Part shown: positions 11,248-22,448 of the stretch, in pieces
Layout: each line of letters opens with the position of its first letter
Position numbering within the stretch: position 1 is the first letter of the stretch
NCBI RefSeq assembly: GCF_000002425.4
Contig: NC_037259.1
Span: forward strand, 125,340-189,339
Length of the DNA: 64,000 nucleotides
Direction of reading: 5' to 3'
Source: Physcomitrium patens
Lineage: Eukaryota > Streptophyta > Bryopsida > Funariales > Funariaceae
Notes under the pieces: model-generated
The model's input: only the letters and a program-made list of their open reading frames with translations
Database searches by the model: none
What the model was told of the DNA's origin: nothing
Translations under genes and position numbers: made by a program

Positions 11248-14200
11248 GGCTTACTCCGACAGGCAGGGCAACAGCAATGGAGATGTCATTCACTTCCACA
11301 TTCAAATTCATGTCACAAACTCAGGAACCCTAGAAGTGAGGGCTTTACTGACGTTGCACAGGGAATCTGGAACCTCATGGCGCCAAGTGGATGGGCAGGC
11401 TCAAGCAGGACCCTTCACCGCTGTAACTACCGAATACCGCATGCATTCGTCAGTTGCGTGAATTAATTGAAAAGAATCGTGGTGGATGCCATATTTGGGG
11501 TGATTCGATCTAGGGAACCTGAACTCCGTGAAGTGACCATTTGGTGCAATTGATGTATTTTCTGTGGAAAATCGCAACAAGACAACTTGATGACCCGAGA
11601 CTGCTCGTAATCAATTGTGTTTTCCAAATTCCATATCGTCAATCGTGGTGTGGCCGGCAAGTCATCCAGGTGCCAAGCACCCTGCCAAACACACTTTATG
11701 GAACTCAAATTGGGAATATCGGTATCCAATACTCAGCCAGGCCCACACACAAGCTTCTGTAAGAGCATTTTGTGGTTTCTGTAACAGCATTTTCTTTGCC
11801 AAGAGAGAGAGCACATGCAGTAATGAATCTGTGCAGCACTCGTCGAACTCATGCATCGGTGGCGAAGAATTGAAATTTTTACACATTCGAAGATGCTTAA
11901 TACATTTTTAAATGACCTACCCTCGAATGCCCAATAGAATACTAGGAAGCTGAGATTTTAGGTGAGGATCTCGAATCTTCTTCGGAGTGGGCTGAGTGTG
12001 TGCACTAGAGCAGAGAAGGACGTCAGGAAGCTTTTCGTCTGGGTACGAGAGCAAGCATGTGGAACGAAGTGATGGGATCAAGAAGATTGTCAGGAAGGTA
12101 TTGTGAAGTTTCTAAGTAGAGTTGGTATGCAACTGTATTATCGATAATAAAAATTTGATTAAAAATTGAGTTAGCATCGGGTATGTACTTGCTTTGTTGA
12201 GCAAGAACCGGAGCTGTGCCCAATGAGAGTTGTTTGAACCTATTAACCCTACTTTATGCCCTGTTAATACCCTGGTTGATATCTGATTCTAGATACCCTG
12301 TGAGTGTATCATTTACAGATATCCAGCTTGCGAGTGGGTGAGAGGTTCTCATCGATGTTGAGGGAGCATTACTCCAGCTTCATCGCCATGCGGTGTGCTG
12401 GCTTGTGGATGCCTTCGTTTGCGTCCTCACGACTTGCCCAGATGCAAATGGAAAGGCATTCTCTTCGCTCGTTTAAAATCTCATACCAGCACTGCACCCC
12501 TCTCAAAAAGTCACTACATGAGCAAGATCAGAACACTTCAAAAACAATACAGTAATGTTTTTTTCAAATCGAATGTACCTTCGTCCTCAACTTGGAAAGT
12601 AACTGAAGGTAGAGTTGTGGAATGAGCCCATGAAACAATGAATGGGTTGTGTGGTAATGTTAAGAAGGAACAAGCCGGCCCACCTTGAGCAATCCGCCGC
12701 TTAGGCAAGCTTCCTCCGGGATCGGCCTTGCACAGGGTGACAGTCTCTCAACCAAGACATGATCATATTGCCAGCTTCCAGTTGATAATGGCAAAAAAAG
12801 TACTTGTCTCTCAATCCAAGAAATTTCTTCAGATGGATTACCCTTCTAGAATGAGCACAGTCCAAGAATGAATTGCACAAGGCATGATCGATCGTATGCA
12901 GGATCACAAGACAATCCATCGTGTGAAAGATTTGAGAATCATGGCAAATGGCTAATGCATCCAAGTTCAGATTCAGATCATGGTTGCAATTTTTGTACAA
13001 GAAGTTCATGATACCAGAAATTATTTTTCATACATGTAAACAATTCTATTTGTTTTGGAACTGGATGGGAATTGCACCTCACCATGTTTGAAATGTACTT
13101 CCGCATGGTGCAGTGCAATGTCTGGGGAATCGAGTTGCTGAAAAAGATGATCGTGCTGTTTAATGTTACTGGGTATCTTGACAAATTCATCAGGAGGTTC
13201 GATCACGAGGTATTCAAAGTCTACAGAGTTGCTTGGCCTTGGCACATTTGTACGGCGCGACTCCTTCGCTGAAACTTGCAGCTACTCACATCGTCATCAA
13301 TTTCAGTTAACTATTTCCTTCACTCCCGTCACCGAGAACTTCCTAATTTGGTAGAGTTTTCTGTACTTGCATTTTGAGGTCAAAGTACACATGGTGCGAG
13401 ATGATGCAAGACTTGGAATAAAGATCAAGTCTGGAAAGGAAACTTTATTAGGTCAATGATCATTCCCGTGAAGACAATATCGACAGATGGAGACGAAAAA
13501 TAATACCCGGCCAACATCCTGTAAAGCATCGTTATTTACAGACGAGCCACAGAAGCAGGTCGTTGGTTTCTATTTTCGGTTGATAATCAGTCCTAATCGC
13601 CTGCTGGTGCTGCAGAAACTTTTAAATCAATATCCCAATCTGCTAGTTTCGGCACGAGTTCGTCGGTGTGGAGACTCCGGGCCCCTCAATTTTGACCTTC
13701 ACTCGCAATCCTGCCATTTTCCATGCTGTCGATTGATCACGTCATCTGTAGGGTTCAACTATCCCTGCAATCACATCTGGGTACTTGAATGGTAGTTCGG
13801 ATATCGCATTTGCCATTGGATTTGTTGGAATCCTTCGACTTTCACAGTCAAACAGAACTCGAGGCCAAAAGATTCGCACATTAAGTCTCTTTCGGTCTGG
13901 TAGGTTTTGAATCAAGTAGTGGGAATTGAGGGCGTGGGGGAGAGGAGTTTTGTGGGCTCGGTCGGAATCTCATGTATCGATTGTAAAAGCAGATAGTGTC
14001 TCGTGGTTGATTTGATTGCGGAAGTGGAGTTCAGTAGCCCTTGTTGTAGGATATGGTTTGATTCGAGGAACAATCTAGTTGTAAGAATCGCGCCAGGCGC
14101 GAATTCCTTGAGAGCATTTCTTTGGCGTGTGTTTTTTTTGGTTGTTGTTCAGGAACTCTAAGTAAACCATTCTCTTCTTTTTTCTGGATTTCCCTCCGAC

Positions 14201-14368
14201 TGTAGAATGGTTACGTTTGTGTACTGTTTCAGGATTTAGGGTGTAGGGTTTAAGATTCAAGGTGAAGATTTTATCGTCGTTAGAAGATTATTGGGGAAGC
14301 TTACCAGGACGCCATTTATCAATGCCATCGCCTGCTCTGAACACGTTGATAAACTGCAGGAAGCAACA
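11248..14368. other. 3.1-kb intergenic stretch with possible decayed coding piece
   Basis: This lies between the divergent starts of the transglycosylase and PanB genes and must hold both promoters. No complete gene was seen. Short frames at 11203-11466 (+), 11541-11911 (+) and 12304-12625 (+) have no recognisable motif. A more protein-like minus-strand stretch at 13021-13285 is listed separately. Confidence 0.45.
13021..13285 (-). pseudogene. Possible exon or gene remnant, unrecognised
   Basis: One minus-strand frame reads about 85 codons with balanced, protein-like composition (for example KIPSNIKQHDHLFQQLDSP and ALHHAEVHFKHGEVQF), in a region otherwise without genes. Another minus-strand frame (12701-13009) is open for about 100 codons next to it. 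No family was recognised and no convincing start was found. It could be a decayed duplicate, an exon of an unseen gene, or chance. Confidence 0.22.
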
Positions 14369-16254
14369 ATGTGGAGGAATTCGAGGAATTTGAGGGACAT
14401 TTACAGCAAGTTGTCGAGATGCGTGGAAAGGCGGTCCATGAGCAACCTGCCTGAGAGCACGGTATATGGAGGCCCCAAGTCCAAGTCGCCGTGGAAAAGG
14501 GTGACGTTGCGGCACCTTGAAGCCAAGTATCAAACGAATCAGCCCATCACGATGGTAACTGCGTATGATTATCCCTCCGGTGAGTGATGCTTAACGACCT
14601 ATTTTAACAGCTGGTTTGAAACTACTATTTCGGATTGCATCTTGTAATGGAAGAGCCTCTCGCACCATGTTCATCATCAGACCGCCATTGTTTTGTGCGC
14701 AATAATGTTCATTGCGAGATGTTGCAGGGGCGCATGTGGATCGAGCAGGCATAGACATATGTCTGGTAGGGGACTCAGTGGGTATGGTTGTGCATGGGCA
14801 TGACACAACGCTGCCAGTCACAATGGAGGACATGCTGCTGCATTGCAAGGCGGTAGCAAGGGGCGCAGATCGACCTCTTCTGGTTGGAGATTTGCCATTT
14901 GGGAGCTATGAGCAGAGCACACAGCAGGTATGCAATTAGAAAAAATCTGCGAAATCAGTTTCATTTCGTCTCTCTTCAGTTGGAGCCAAATCTTCTTTGA
15001 TTTCTAGGAAGAGAGTTTTGTATTTGGTGCTCAATAAATGAAAATGACGGAGCGATCAAGGGTTGGACAGGCAGTAGCAAGTGCGACACGGATGCTCAAG
15101 GAGGGTGGAATGGATGCAGTAAAGATGGAGGGAGGTGGAGGATCTCGCGTTCAAGCAGCGAAAGCAATCTCTGAGGCAGGCATTGCGGTCATGGGTCATG
15201 TGGGCCTCACTCCACAGGCCATAAGTGTCTTGGGCGGTTTTCGTCCTCAAGGCCGCAATGTTGATAGTGCGCTTCAGGTACTTTAGCAATCTCTGTTTAT
15301 TTCCCCTCAATTTTTCATAGATACGCTATTGTGTAGTCCAAAACCTCGTGTCTTCACAATATATGCTTCCCGTGGAGATAGTTCTCTGCTCGTGTAATTT
15401 TTCTACAGACTATCAGGGATTTGATGTGTTGGTGAAACACAGGTTTTGGACCATGCTTTGGCTTTGCAATCCGCTGGCTGCTTTTCGATCGTGCTCGAGT
15501 GCGTTCCATCTCCTATTGCGGCAGCTGTTACATCCGCACTTAAAATTCCCACCATTGGGATTGGTGCTGGCCCTTTCTGTAGTGGCCAGGTAGTACGTCT
15601 CTCATAACCTTTCTCTTTTCCTTCACCCATGCTTGTCGACACTTGCCAATCAAGCCTGTTTTGGCAGCATTTGGGGCTTTCTTTGTGGTTGATTTTAATT
15701 TCTAAGTTTTTGTTTGTTTGTTTGTTTGTTTGTTTGTTTTAATGTGTTTTACAGGTCTTGGTGTACCATGATCTTCTCGGTATGATGCAACACCCCCATT
15801 TCGTGCAGGTACTAATCTATTCTTACCTCTTGGCAAACCCCAACAACTTTGGTGTGTAGTGTTGAGAGAAGCAGTCTATCATCAGCTTTAACTTCAAAGC
15901 TAGAACGTATAATCGACTCCTCGTTTGTTGCTTCGAATTGGATCATGGTTGTGGAAGTGTTCATGGCTGATGTATTCCTGGCGATTGGGATAGGTCACAC
16001 CGAAATTCTCGAAGCAGTACGCAAGTCTAGGGAACGTGATCAATGATGCCCTTTCGCAGTTTCGGGACGAGGTGATATCGAAGGCTTTTCCGTCACCTGT
16101 GCACACGCCCTACCGAATTGGCGAGGAACAACAGCAAGCATTTGCGGAGGCACTCGAGAAACGAGGGCTTCATGGGGCAGCAGAAGCAGTATCAGCTGCC
16201 GCCGTTAAGGATGCGACTGCTGGGGAACCGACTATCAAAACTCCCTTAGATTGA
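14369..16254 (+). CDS. panB: Ketopantoate hydroxymethyltransferase, mitochondrial
   Basis: Exons: 14369-14579, 14728-14927, 15071-15277, 15443-15589, 15755-15808, 15994-16254. All introns are GT..AG; the sum is 1080 nt, 359 residues. The enzyme adds a hydroxymethyl group from 5,10-methylene-tetrahydrofolate to 3-methyl-2-oxobutanoate, giving ketopantoate, the committed step toward pantothenate and CoA. The first 28 residues ([17 protein letters not shown]...) are basic and acid-poor like a mitochondrial presequence; plant homologues are mitochondrial. Conserved blocks: TAYDYPSG at 64-71, LVGDSVGM with D86, [11 protein letters not shown] with D125, AVKMEGG with K155 and E157, IVLECVP with E225, then IPTIGIGAG and YHDLLGM. 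These correspond to the metal and substrate residues of bacterial PanB. The frame opens upstream only to a TTG, so the ATG at 14369 is used. Length matches plant KPHMT. Confidence 0.95.
15711..15740 (+). repeat. (GTTT)n microsatellite in a panB intron
   Basis: About seven TGTT/TTTG units lie in intron 4 of the panB gene, just upstream of the exon 5 acceptor at 15754. The run may serve as part of the pyrimidine-rich tract. Confidence 0.85.
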
Positions 16255-17357
16255 TTGCTGACTCGGTGTGTGGGTGCAGTGCAATGTTTTGTTTTCAGGA
16301 TTAGCCACTTTTGGGCAGTCTCTCCTCCCACAAGGTTTTCATTACTCGCGTTACTTCAATCACAATTTTGTGCAAATCCCATCCAGGCACTGCCTAGGTG
16401 AATGCGATAAACAAGTCTCCTGCTAATAAGGCCATTCATGAAAAGACGCACCTGGGTTGGCCTTGTAACTGCACTAGCTTTTTTGCACACAAGCCCTGGT
16501 TCATAGAGAAAACTAGAAGCATGTTTGTGAAAGAAGAGGTCTTGGCAGTATGAATTGATAGTTAGCCTCCCCAGATATGATAAGGGTTTGAATCAATAAT
16601 GTCTTGAAGGATTAACAGTGTTATAGTTGCCACTGTTGACTTCATTACTGTTAATTCATGATTAGCTTTCAATGGAGACCAATTCAAAATCATCAGTATT
16701 TGTTAATACATAAGCGCTGGATGGCCTTCACTTCTGAAAGTAATTTTTTGATTTAACTTCCATATTTGACTATGCGAGTTGAATGCGAATGCGAACGGAT
16801 AATTATTTGTGGATGAAGAAGAAGCAAAATTGATTGAAAGACTAACCTCAATTTGAAGATTCATGTGATTGTAACATCATGTGATAATACTCGAGTAGCT
16901 GCAATATCCAAAATTGCAAGATTTCATCGTTATTGATATCACTTACAACACACGTGTAGTGCTGTAACTACCCCAAAACCCAACAAGCACTAAACTCCTC
17001 TAAACTTCCATTTATCCAGGAATAAATATAAAGCTCTGTGAGCTTTCAAGAGTGAAGTGGAACGACTGTATTCACAACAGCATCCGTCAAATCTCAGTCG
17101 TATGGTAGTGCAAGCTGCTTTCATGCGAACAAGCTGCAGTGTAGTGGTCAGTTTTTTTCAAGCCATGTCCTAACTATGCTTACAGCGGCAGAGCGCCACG
17201 AAATAACGTCTCACTGGATGTCTGTAATGATTGTCTTCTCTTCCAGACTATCTCACGCCTCTTGATCCTGAACTTGAGGGAAAGAACAAAAAAAACAAAA
17301 AACAGCAAGCATGCTCCTAGGCTGTGCATTTTCATATCGTTAGAATCGTCTTCCAAC
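16255..17357. other. Intergenic stretch upstream of the dynein light chain gene
   Basis: This holds the 3' flank of panB and the promoter/5' UTR of the next gene. No gene was seen. An ATG at 17102 starts a short frame that does not join the light-chain frame, so it may be untranslated leader. Confidence 0.45.
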
Positions 17358-18468
17358 ATGGCGGAGACACTGAAGCCACTCGAGACGCCAGCATCGTTGG
17401 CAGACATAAAGAATGAGTTAACATCTGTGCCCGACACGCTGCTTGCCGACACGGTACCAATACTCAATATTCGTCCACACTGAGTGTTCTCTGAATGTTT
17501 GCAAGACTGGGTTACAAGATAACACTCATTCATCAACATTTTGCAGGACATGTGATGCAAAACATGTCCTGCTGTCGACAATTACGAGTCCATTCAAACA
17601 CATTCAAAACTTTAGGGTTTCGGCAGGAGCCAACTACCCTTTAGAGTGGACGTTCTGATGAATTTAACCTGAAATTGAAATGAATTCCAATGCGCCAATA
17701 ATAGTGTGCTATGCTCCAGGTGGAAGTCCATTCCGAGTTGCCCTATGCTCCTAATGCTCGCTTCCAGCCAGAAAAAGTGAGACAAATCATCGAGAGAATA
17801 CTGAAAGAGAAGCTTGGACCATTGCCAGCCTACGATTTTGAGACGGCACCTGCTATGGCGCGGGAAATTGCAGACCACGTCAAGAATGAGGTTCGAGGTT
17901 GCTCCTCACCCCTTGCCTTCCAATCTGCAAACTCTACTCTCCATCGTCCGAATTCTAGACGCTTGAACATTCCATTTGTGCAATCCCCAGCATACAATCA
18001 ACCACCGAGACTGTATGAAATATGTAAAGTTCACACCCTTGCCCAGCATATCCAACACTCATAGTATCGAACAACAAGTGCGAGGTTGGACACAAACAAC
18101 CTGAAGATACAACCTACTATTGGGTACACGAACACCATGGGTGCACACAAATTGCAACCCAGAAGACACTGATAAACTGCAAACTCAAGCATCATAATGT
18201 TAGTAGAATTTCAATGGTTTGAAACAATTCCTGGCCCTTGCTTACCTGGCAGAGGCTAATCAGGTGATGATGATGATGATGTGCAGATTTGGGCTATCAA
18301 AGATACAGGATCGTAGTGCAATCAGTTGTTGGAGAATCCAAGGACCAAGGCTTTCAATTCGCAAGCAGGTGTCTGTGGGATCCTAAAACTGATGATCATT
18401 CTTTCGGATCCTTTCTGAATGGAAAAGTATTCGGCGTAGTTGGGGTTTGGGCACTGTATTTAACATGA
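17358..18468 (+). CDS. Tctex1-type dynein light chain
   Basis: Exons: 17358-17453, 17720-17897, 18287-18468. Introns are GT..AG; the sum is 456 nt, 151 residues. Tctex1/DYNLT proteins are homodimeric light chains that bind dynein intermediate chains and cargo. Visible landmarks are ELPYAPNARFQPEKVRQIIE (start of the fold, about residues 36-55), AREIADHVKNEV, the strand GYQRYRIVVQSVVGE, then ASRCLWDPKTDD, and the terminal strand VVGVWALYLT. This order and the total length are typical of the family. Land plants with flagellate sperm keep axonemal dyneins while flowering plants lost them, so a role in sperm flagella is a reasonable inference. The start codon is the first ATG of the frame in exon 1; an upstream non-coding exon is possible. 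Confidence 0.88.
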
Positions 18469-20051
18469 AGGAACATCAGGCTCAAGGAATAACTCTGGCT
18501 TTCTTTCTCATCAAATTCCTCAAACATAAGCTCTGTATATTATCTTCTGGAGTAAAGGTTGTAGCTTTGGCGACGATTTCCCATGCACCATATCCAAATT
18601 GAGGAGATAGAGAAAATCTCGTGATTTCTTTTGGAACATAATGTGATGCATTTCTATACAATTACTCTTACACCGAATCTAGTGGATGAGTATCAGTGTA
18701 TAAATTATCATTCACATGGGGTTGAATTTGAGTGAAGGATTTTGTTCCTTGCGTGTTGCTCTCTCACTACACCTAGCTTCAATGTAGGAAGCAAATAGCA
18801 TGCCAAGTAAAATCCTTCTTTAAATGGATAATTCTATATTTTATATAATGGACATGAGACAAAGACTTTCTTAAATGTTGTAAAGATGGTTCCAAATAAC
18901 TCAAAAGTCATAGGTTTAAACCCAATTAATGGTGTCAATGTTTCTAAGATTTTATGCCAACAAAAATTTCTATACTGAATCATTTTTTTCAACAATGGTT
19001 TTTTCTATCTTTCACTTAGGTCAAATAATTTGATTATGATTATTATTATTATCATTATTTTCCAAATTCTCTAAAATTAATCTTTTATCATTAATAATCT
19101 CATTATCTCCTAATAAATTATATTATTAAGATCATACTTGAAAATTGCTAGTTTCATATCATGAATTAGCTAAGATCTTATTATCGACCATTTTCATTAG
19201 TTAAAGTTGCAAAATAGACTTGTTTTTTCCTCTTTTTGAGTTTGTACAACACTTCTAATATCTCAATCATAATAATTCTTTAAGTTTTAGATTATGAAAA
19301 ATTTATTTACTGCTAATTTTATTTTCTATCTGTAAGTCTATTTATTTATTATAATACATTTATGTTAAATTAGTGAAATTTATGTAAATTATTTTTTTAA
19401 CCTTGTTTAGTTCTACTCCCACCTGGTGAATCTCCGCAGGTGGGAGTTGAATTAAATTGAATTTTTCTGTACTTTGTAATTTGCATTAGAGTCGAAGAAT
19501 TATTTTATTTGAATATAAGTTTTCTTCTTTTGGTGTTAATTTTACTAAGTTACATAGATTTGTCTATGAAAAGCTAAACAGCGACGACCGCTATGCAAAC
19601 TAAGTCTGAAGGATACAATTTGCGGTTCCACTGTATGTCAACACTTTGGTATTCCAGGCCACAGATACTAACGCACGGCATTTGGACTTAAGTTACACAC
19701 AAGATTTGGATCGAAGTCACCAACTGGAAAGAAACTTGTGTGAAAGCTTTTACGGAATAAATACGACTTTCAATTTGAAGGTCATAAATATATCTACGAT
19801 AATCAGAACTCGATGGAGTACAAAAATACCATTACCTATGAACTTACTAGATACTTAAGTGTGTCCTGACTAGCTTACAGTGCAGCAGGTGTAACCTATG
19901 TTGATCTTGTGAGCTTCTCCACGTCACAGGCAATTTGGCCCTGCGATCCATTGATAAAATCGGATGCTGGATACAAATCTTCATCTTCTGTGCCTCGTAA
20001 ATCCACTCCCACCTGAGGTTCATGTGGAGGACTCAGGTCTTCCATTTCCTG
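18469..20051. other. AT-rich intergenic stretch
   Basis: This lies between the dynein light chain gene and the convergent gene at 20052-22448. It is mostly AT-rich (notably 18820-19400). The one clear structure is the inverted repeat at 19415-19447, listed separately. No gene was seen. Confidence 0.5.
19415..19447. repeat. Perfect 11-bp inverted repeat (hairpin)
   Basis: ACTCCCACCTG at 19415-19425 and its exact complement CAGGTGGGAGT at 19437-19447 flank an 11-nt spacer. The GC-rich stem stands out from AT-rich surroundings. The same 11-mer recurs at 20005-20015. It could be a transcript hairpin or a paired protein-binding site (the core CACCTG is an E-box); function unknown. Confidence 0.6.
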
Positions 20052-22448
20052 TCATCTGCCGTTGTTGGCTTTGACTCTAACAAGTGAAGGCCGCACTTGA
20101 AGTGAAGAACGCCCTTCCTCCGGATCGAGTTTCAAATTCACGGTGTTTTCTTCTATCTCATCGTGACTGCTCCCATATTTCTTTACTCGTGCTGCATCAG
20201 CAGACTCTCGCACCGTATCTTCCTTGAACTCTCCTTCATTATTGGATGCCTGTGTGCTCTGACCTTCACCCATCATTCGCATCCGCTCTTCCTTGTACCT
20301 CTTAAACTCCAGATATTCCTCAAAATCAGTCCTCATACTAGTGTTGATTTTGCCAAGCTTGGGCTTGCTTACTTCACCTTTCTCCGAGTCCTTGTTCTTA
20401 TCATCTATCTCCGCTGTCTCCTTTTTCTCAGATTTCTTACCCTTTTCGGCGTCCTTGTCTTTGCCCTTCGTGTCCTCCATGGGTCTCAATCTCTCGTCAA
20501 TCTCACCGCTGAAGCTGGCCACGCGAGTTTCAAAGTAGCGACTCGTCGTAAATGTGGAATGAATCTGCCCCGCAATAGTCCACCTCAACCTCTTCCCTTC
20601 CATCGACTTTGGGAACCGCCACATCATGGTATCGGTAAACTCGTTGCCAGTGAAGATGACGCCGCCTTCGCTAGTGAATGGGAGCTCATCCAAGGGGTTA
20701 CCCGGGACTCTACGACCCCAGTTCCACTTTGAGTTCGTGTCCGCCATGCGATGGGGATTGGACCTCTCAAAAGGAATACCTTTCATCGACTGCAGTGTCC
20801 ACACAAAGCTGCCTCCGCGATCTGAAGTGTCCTGAATCGGGTGCTGCTCAAACCTCCACGGCGTCGCCTTCATGGTGGAGTTCACCATGACAGCTGCACT
20901 AGCTCTTAGTCCCGCAGCCAATCCTCTCGTTGCTCCGTCGCCAGCCCCGCTCCCAACTGAGATATTTTCCCCGTGCCCGATCTTGTACACGGTGTTGGAC
21001 GACGAATTCGTCATGGTTACGCTCGACCCTTCCTTCGTCTGCGGCGTCACCGATAACGTCAAGGCCGTTGGAAAATGCCCCATGCCCAACTCATCCCACC
21101 GGGAGTTTTCTGCTTTGAATCTCACATGCTTCACCGCAACTGTAACCTGATTGCAGAAACCAAAAAACCATCAGAGAAACCATTGCCTCGCCACCGCTAA
21201 TCGGAACAGCTTGATCGACATGCAAGAGTCTAAAATATCTACCTGCAGATAACTGGACTGGGCCTCAACCGTCGCAACGAGCTGAATATTCACTTTCGCC
21301 TTCTGATTAAACAAGAGGGTCAAGTGCTTGTATCTCTTATAAAGTTCCTCGTCCTTCATAGCATACTCCACAGGCATTACCAGAAGTGGGACTTCTAATA
21401 TCATCTCCCAAATTCCATTCAGAGCTTGAGCTACACACTTGGGCTTCCCTGCGCCTGGTCCTAAGGGAACATCCTTTCCTTTTCGCTGGATATGCGCCCA
21501 CAATGTGTACAACATGGCGTCATGGTAATTCTTCGTGCTGTACTCTTCTACCAATTGATACATAGTGTTGTCCATGTTCTTCCTCTCATCAAGGATCTTC
21601 ATTACTTCGTTGTCCAATCCAATTTGGCCTTTCTTATGTCCTCGAGTAATCCTAATCGACTGGAGCGATTTAGTAAGTTCAACTCCGTCGGCTTGTCTCC
21701 TGTTCAGCAAAATTCCAAATATATCGTAGTGGCAATGAGAGCCTGCAATCACAGAGGTTCGCCATAACAAATAGGTTGCATATGAGGCGCGAATCACTTC
21801 ATCGGGGTTCTCGTGCAATCCTCGGAGATCCCAGCCCTTGGACTGGGATGCAGGGGTTGCGGCTGGAAGCGTACTCCTGCAGTTCATCAACTTGCGCATC
21901 CAATCCGAGCTCGGGGGGTTGACCGGTTTCTCTACAAATGGGTAGCTTTCAGAACCTTTCTGATCTTTCCATTCGGTGGCCAGCATATACCCCATCATGG
22001 CAGTGCTTGCCGACTTCATAGGCTGCAGGAGCTCCTCCACAACTTCCGCATGCCCTGCTTCTGCGGCTTTCAACAAACCAAATGCGTTGAAAAGTGCGAC
22101 GAGCAAGCTTCCGCTCAATTTTTCATTTTGAATCTTCCGGAGGCGACGAACGCAGCGAATGTACCCTCCACGGCACGCCTGTACAAGCGCATGCCCTACG
22201 GCCTGAGGTTGCAAAGAATCCTCCTGAACGTGCGAAGCGACGTTGTGGCCAGGATGTTGAGGATCTCCTTTACTTCCTTTGTTTTCGATGTTGCGCCATG
22301 CTTCTGCTATGGATGGGTGATCAGATTCCGTCTTCGCGAGGATGAGGGCGTGGTCGAGATTTGGGACTTGGCCAGTCTTTCCGGCTTCTTTCTCTTCCTG
22401 ACGGAGAGCATTCGTCACGCTCATGAGCCCTTCAGAACCGAACGCCAT
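20052..22448 (-). CDS. Unrecognised 766-residue protein with ankyrin-like N-terminal part and charged C-terminus
   Basis: Two exons: 22448-21243 and 21146-20052, joined by a 96-bp GT..AG intron at a phase-0 boundary, giving 766 residues. I do not recognise the family. Residues about 80-145 contain helix pairs such as ALVQACRGGYIRCVRRL and LLKAAEAGHAEVVEELL that resemble degenerate ankyrin repeats. The middle region (about 215-400) is mostly helical with no known motif. The second exon begins with a beta-rich stretch (VTVAVKHVRFKAENS...) including WRFEQHPIQDTSDRGGSFVW and RRVPGNPLDELPF. A long Lys/Glu/Asp-rich linker follows (KDKDAEKGKKSEKKE), then a charged helical tail, so the C-terminus is probably disordered. 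No signal peptide or membrane segment is evident. The large, clean exons and intact frame argue for a functional gene. Confidence 0.8.

Noticed and set aside
14291-14368. Longer panB N-terminus starting at a TTG
   Set aside because: TTG is not a credible plant start. The ATG at 14369 directly precedes a presequence-like stretch.
20163-20732. 189-codon plus-strand frame opposite the 766-residue gene, and similar frames to 22484
   Set aside because: They are antisense shadows of two long coding exons, with no motif of their own.
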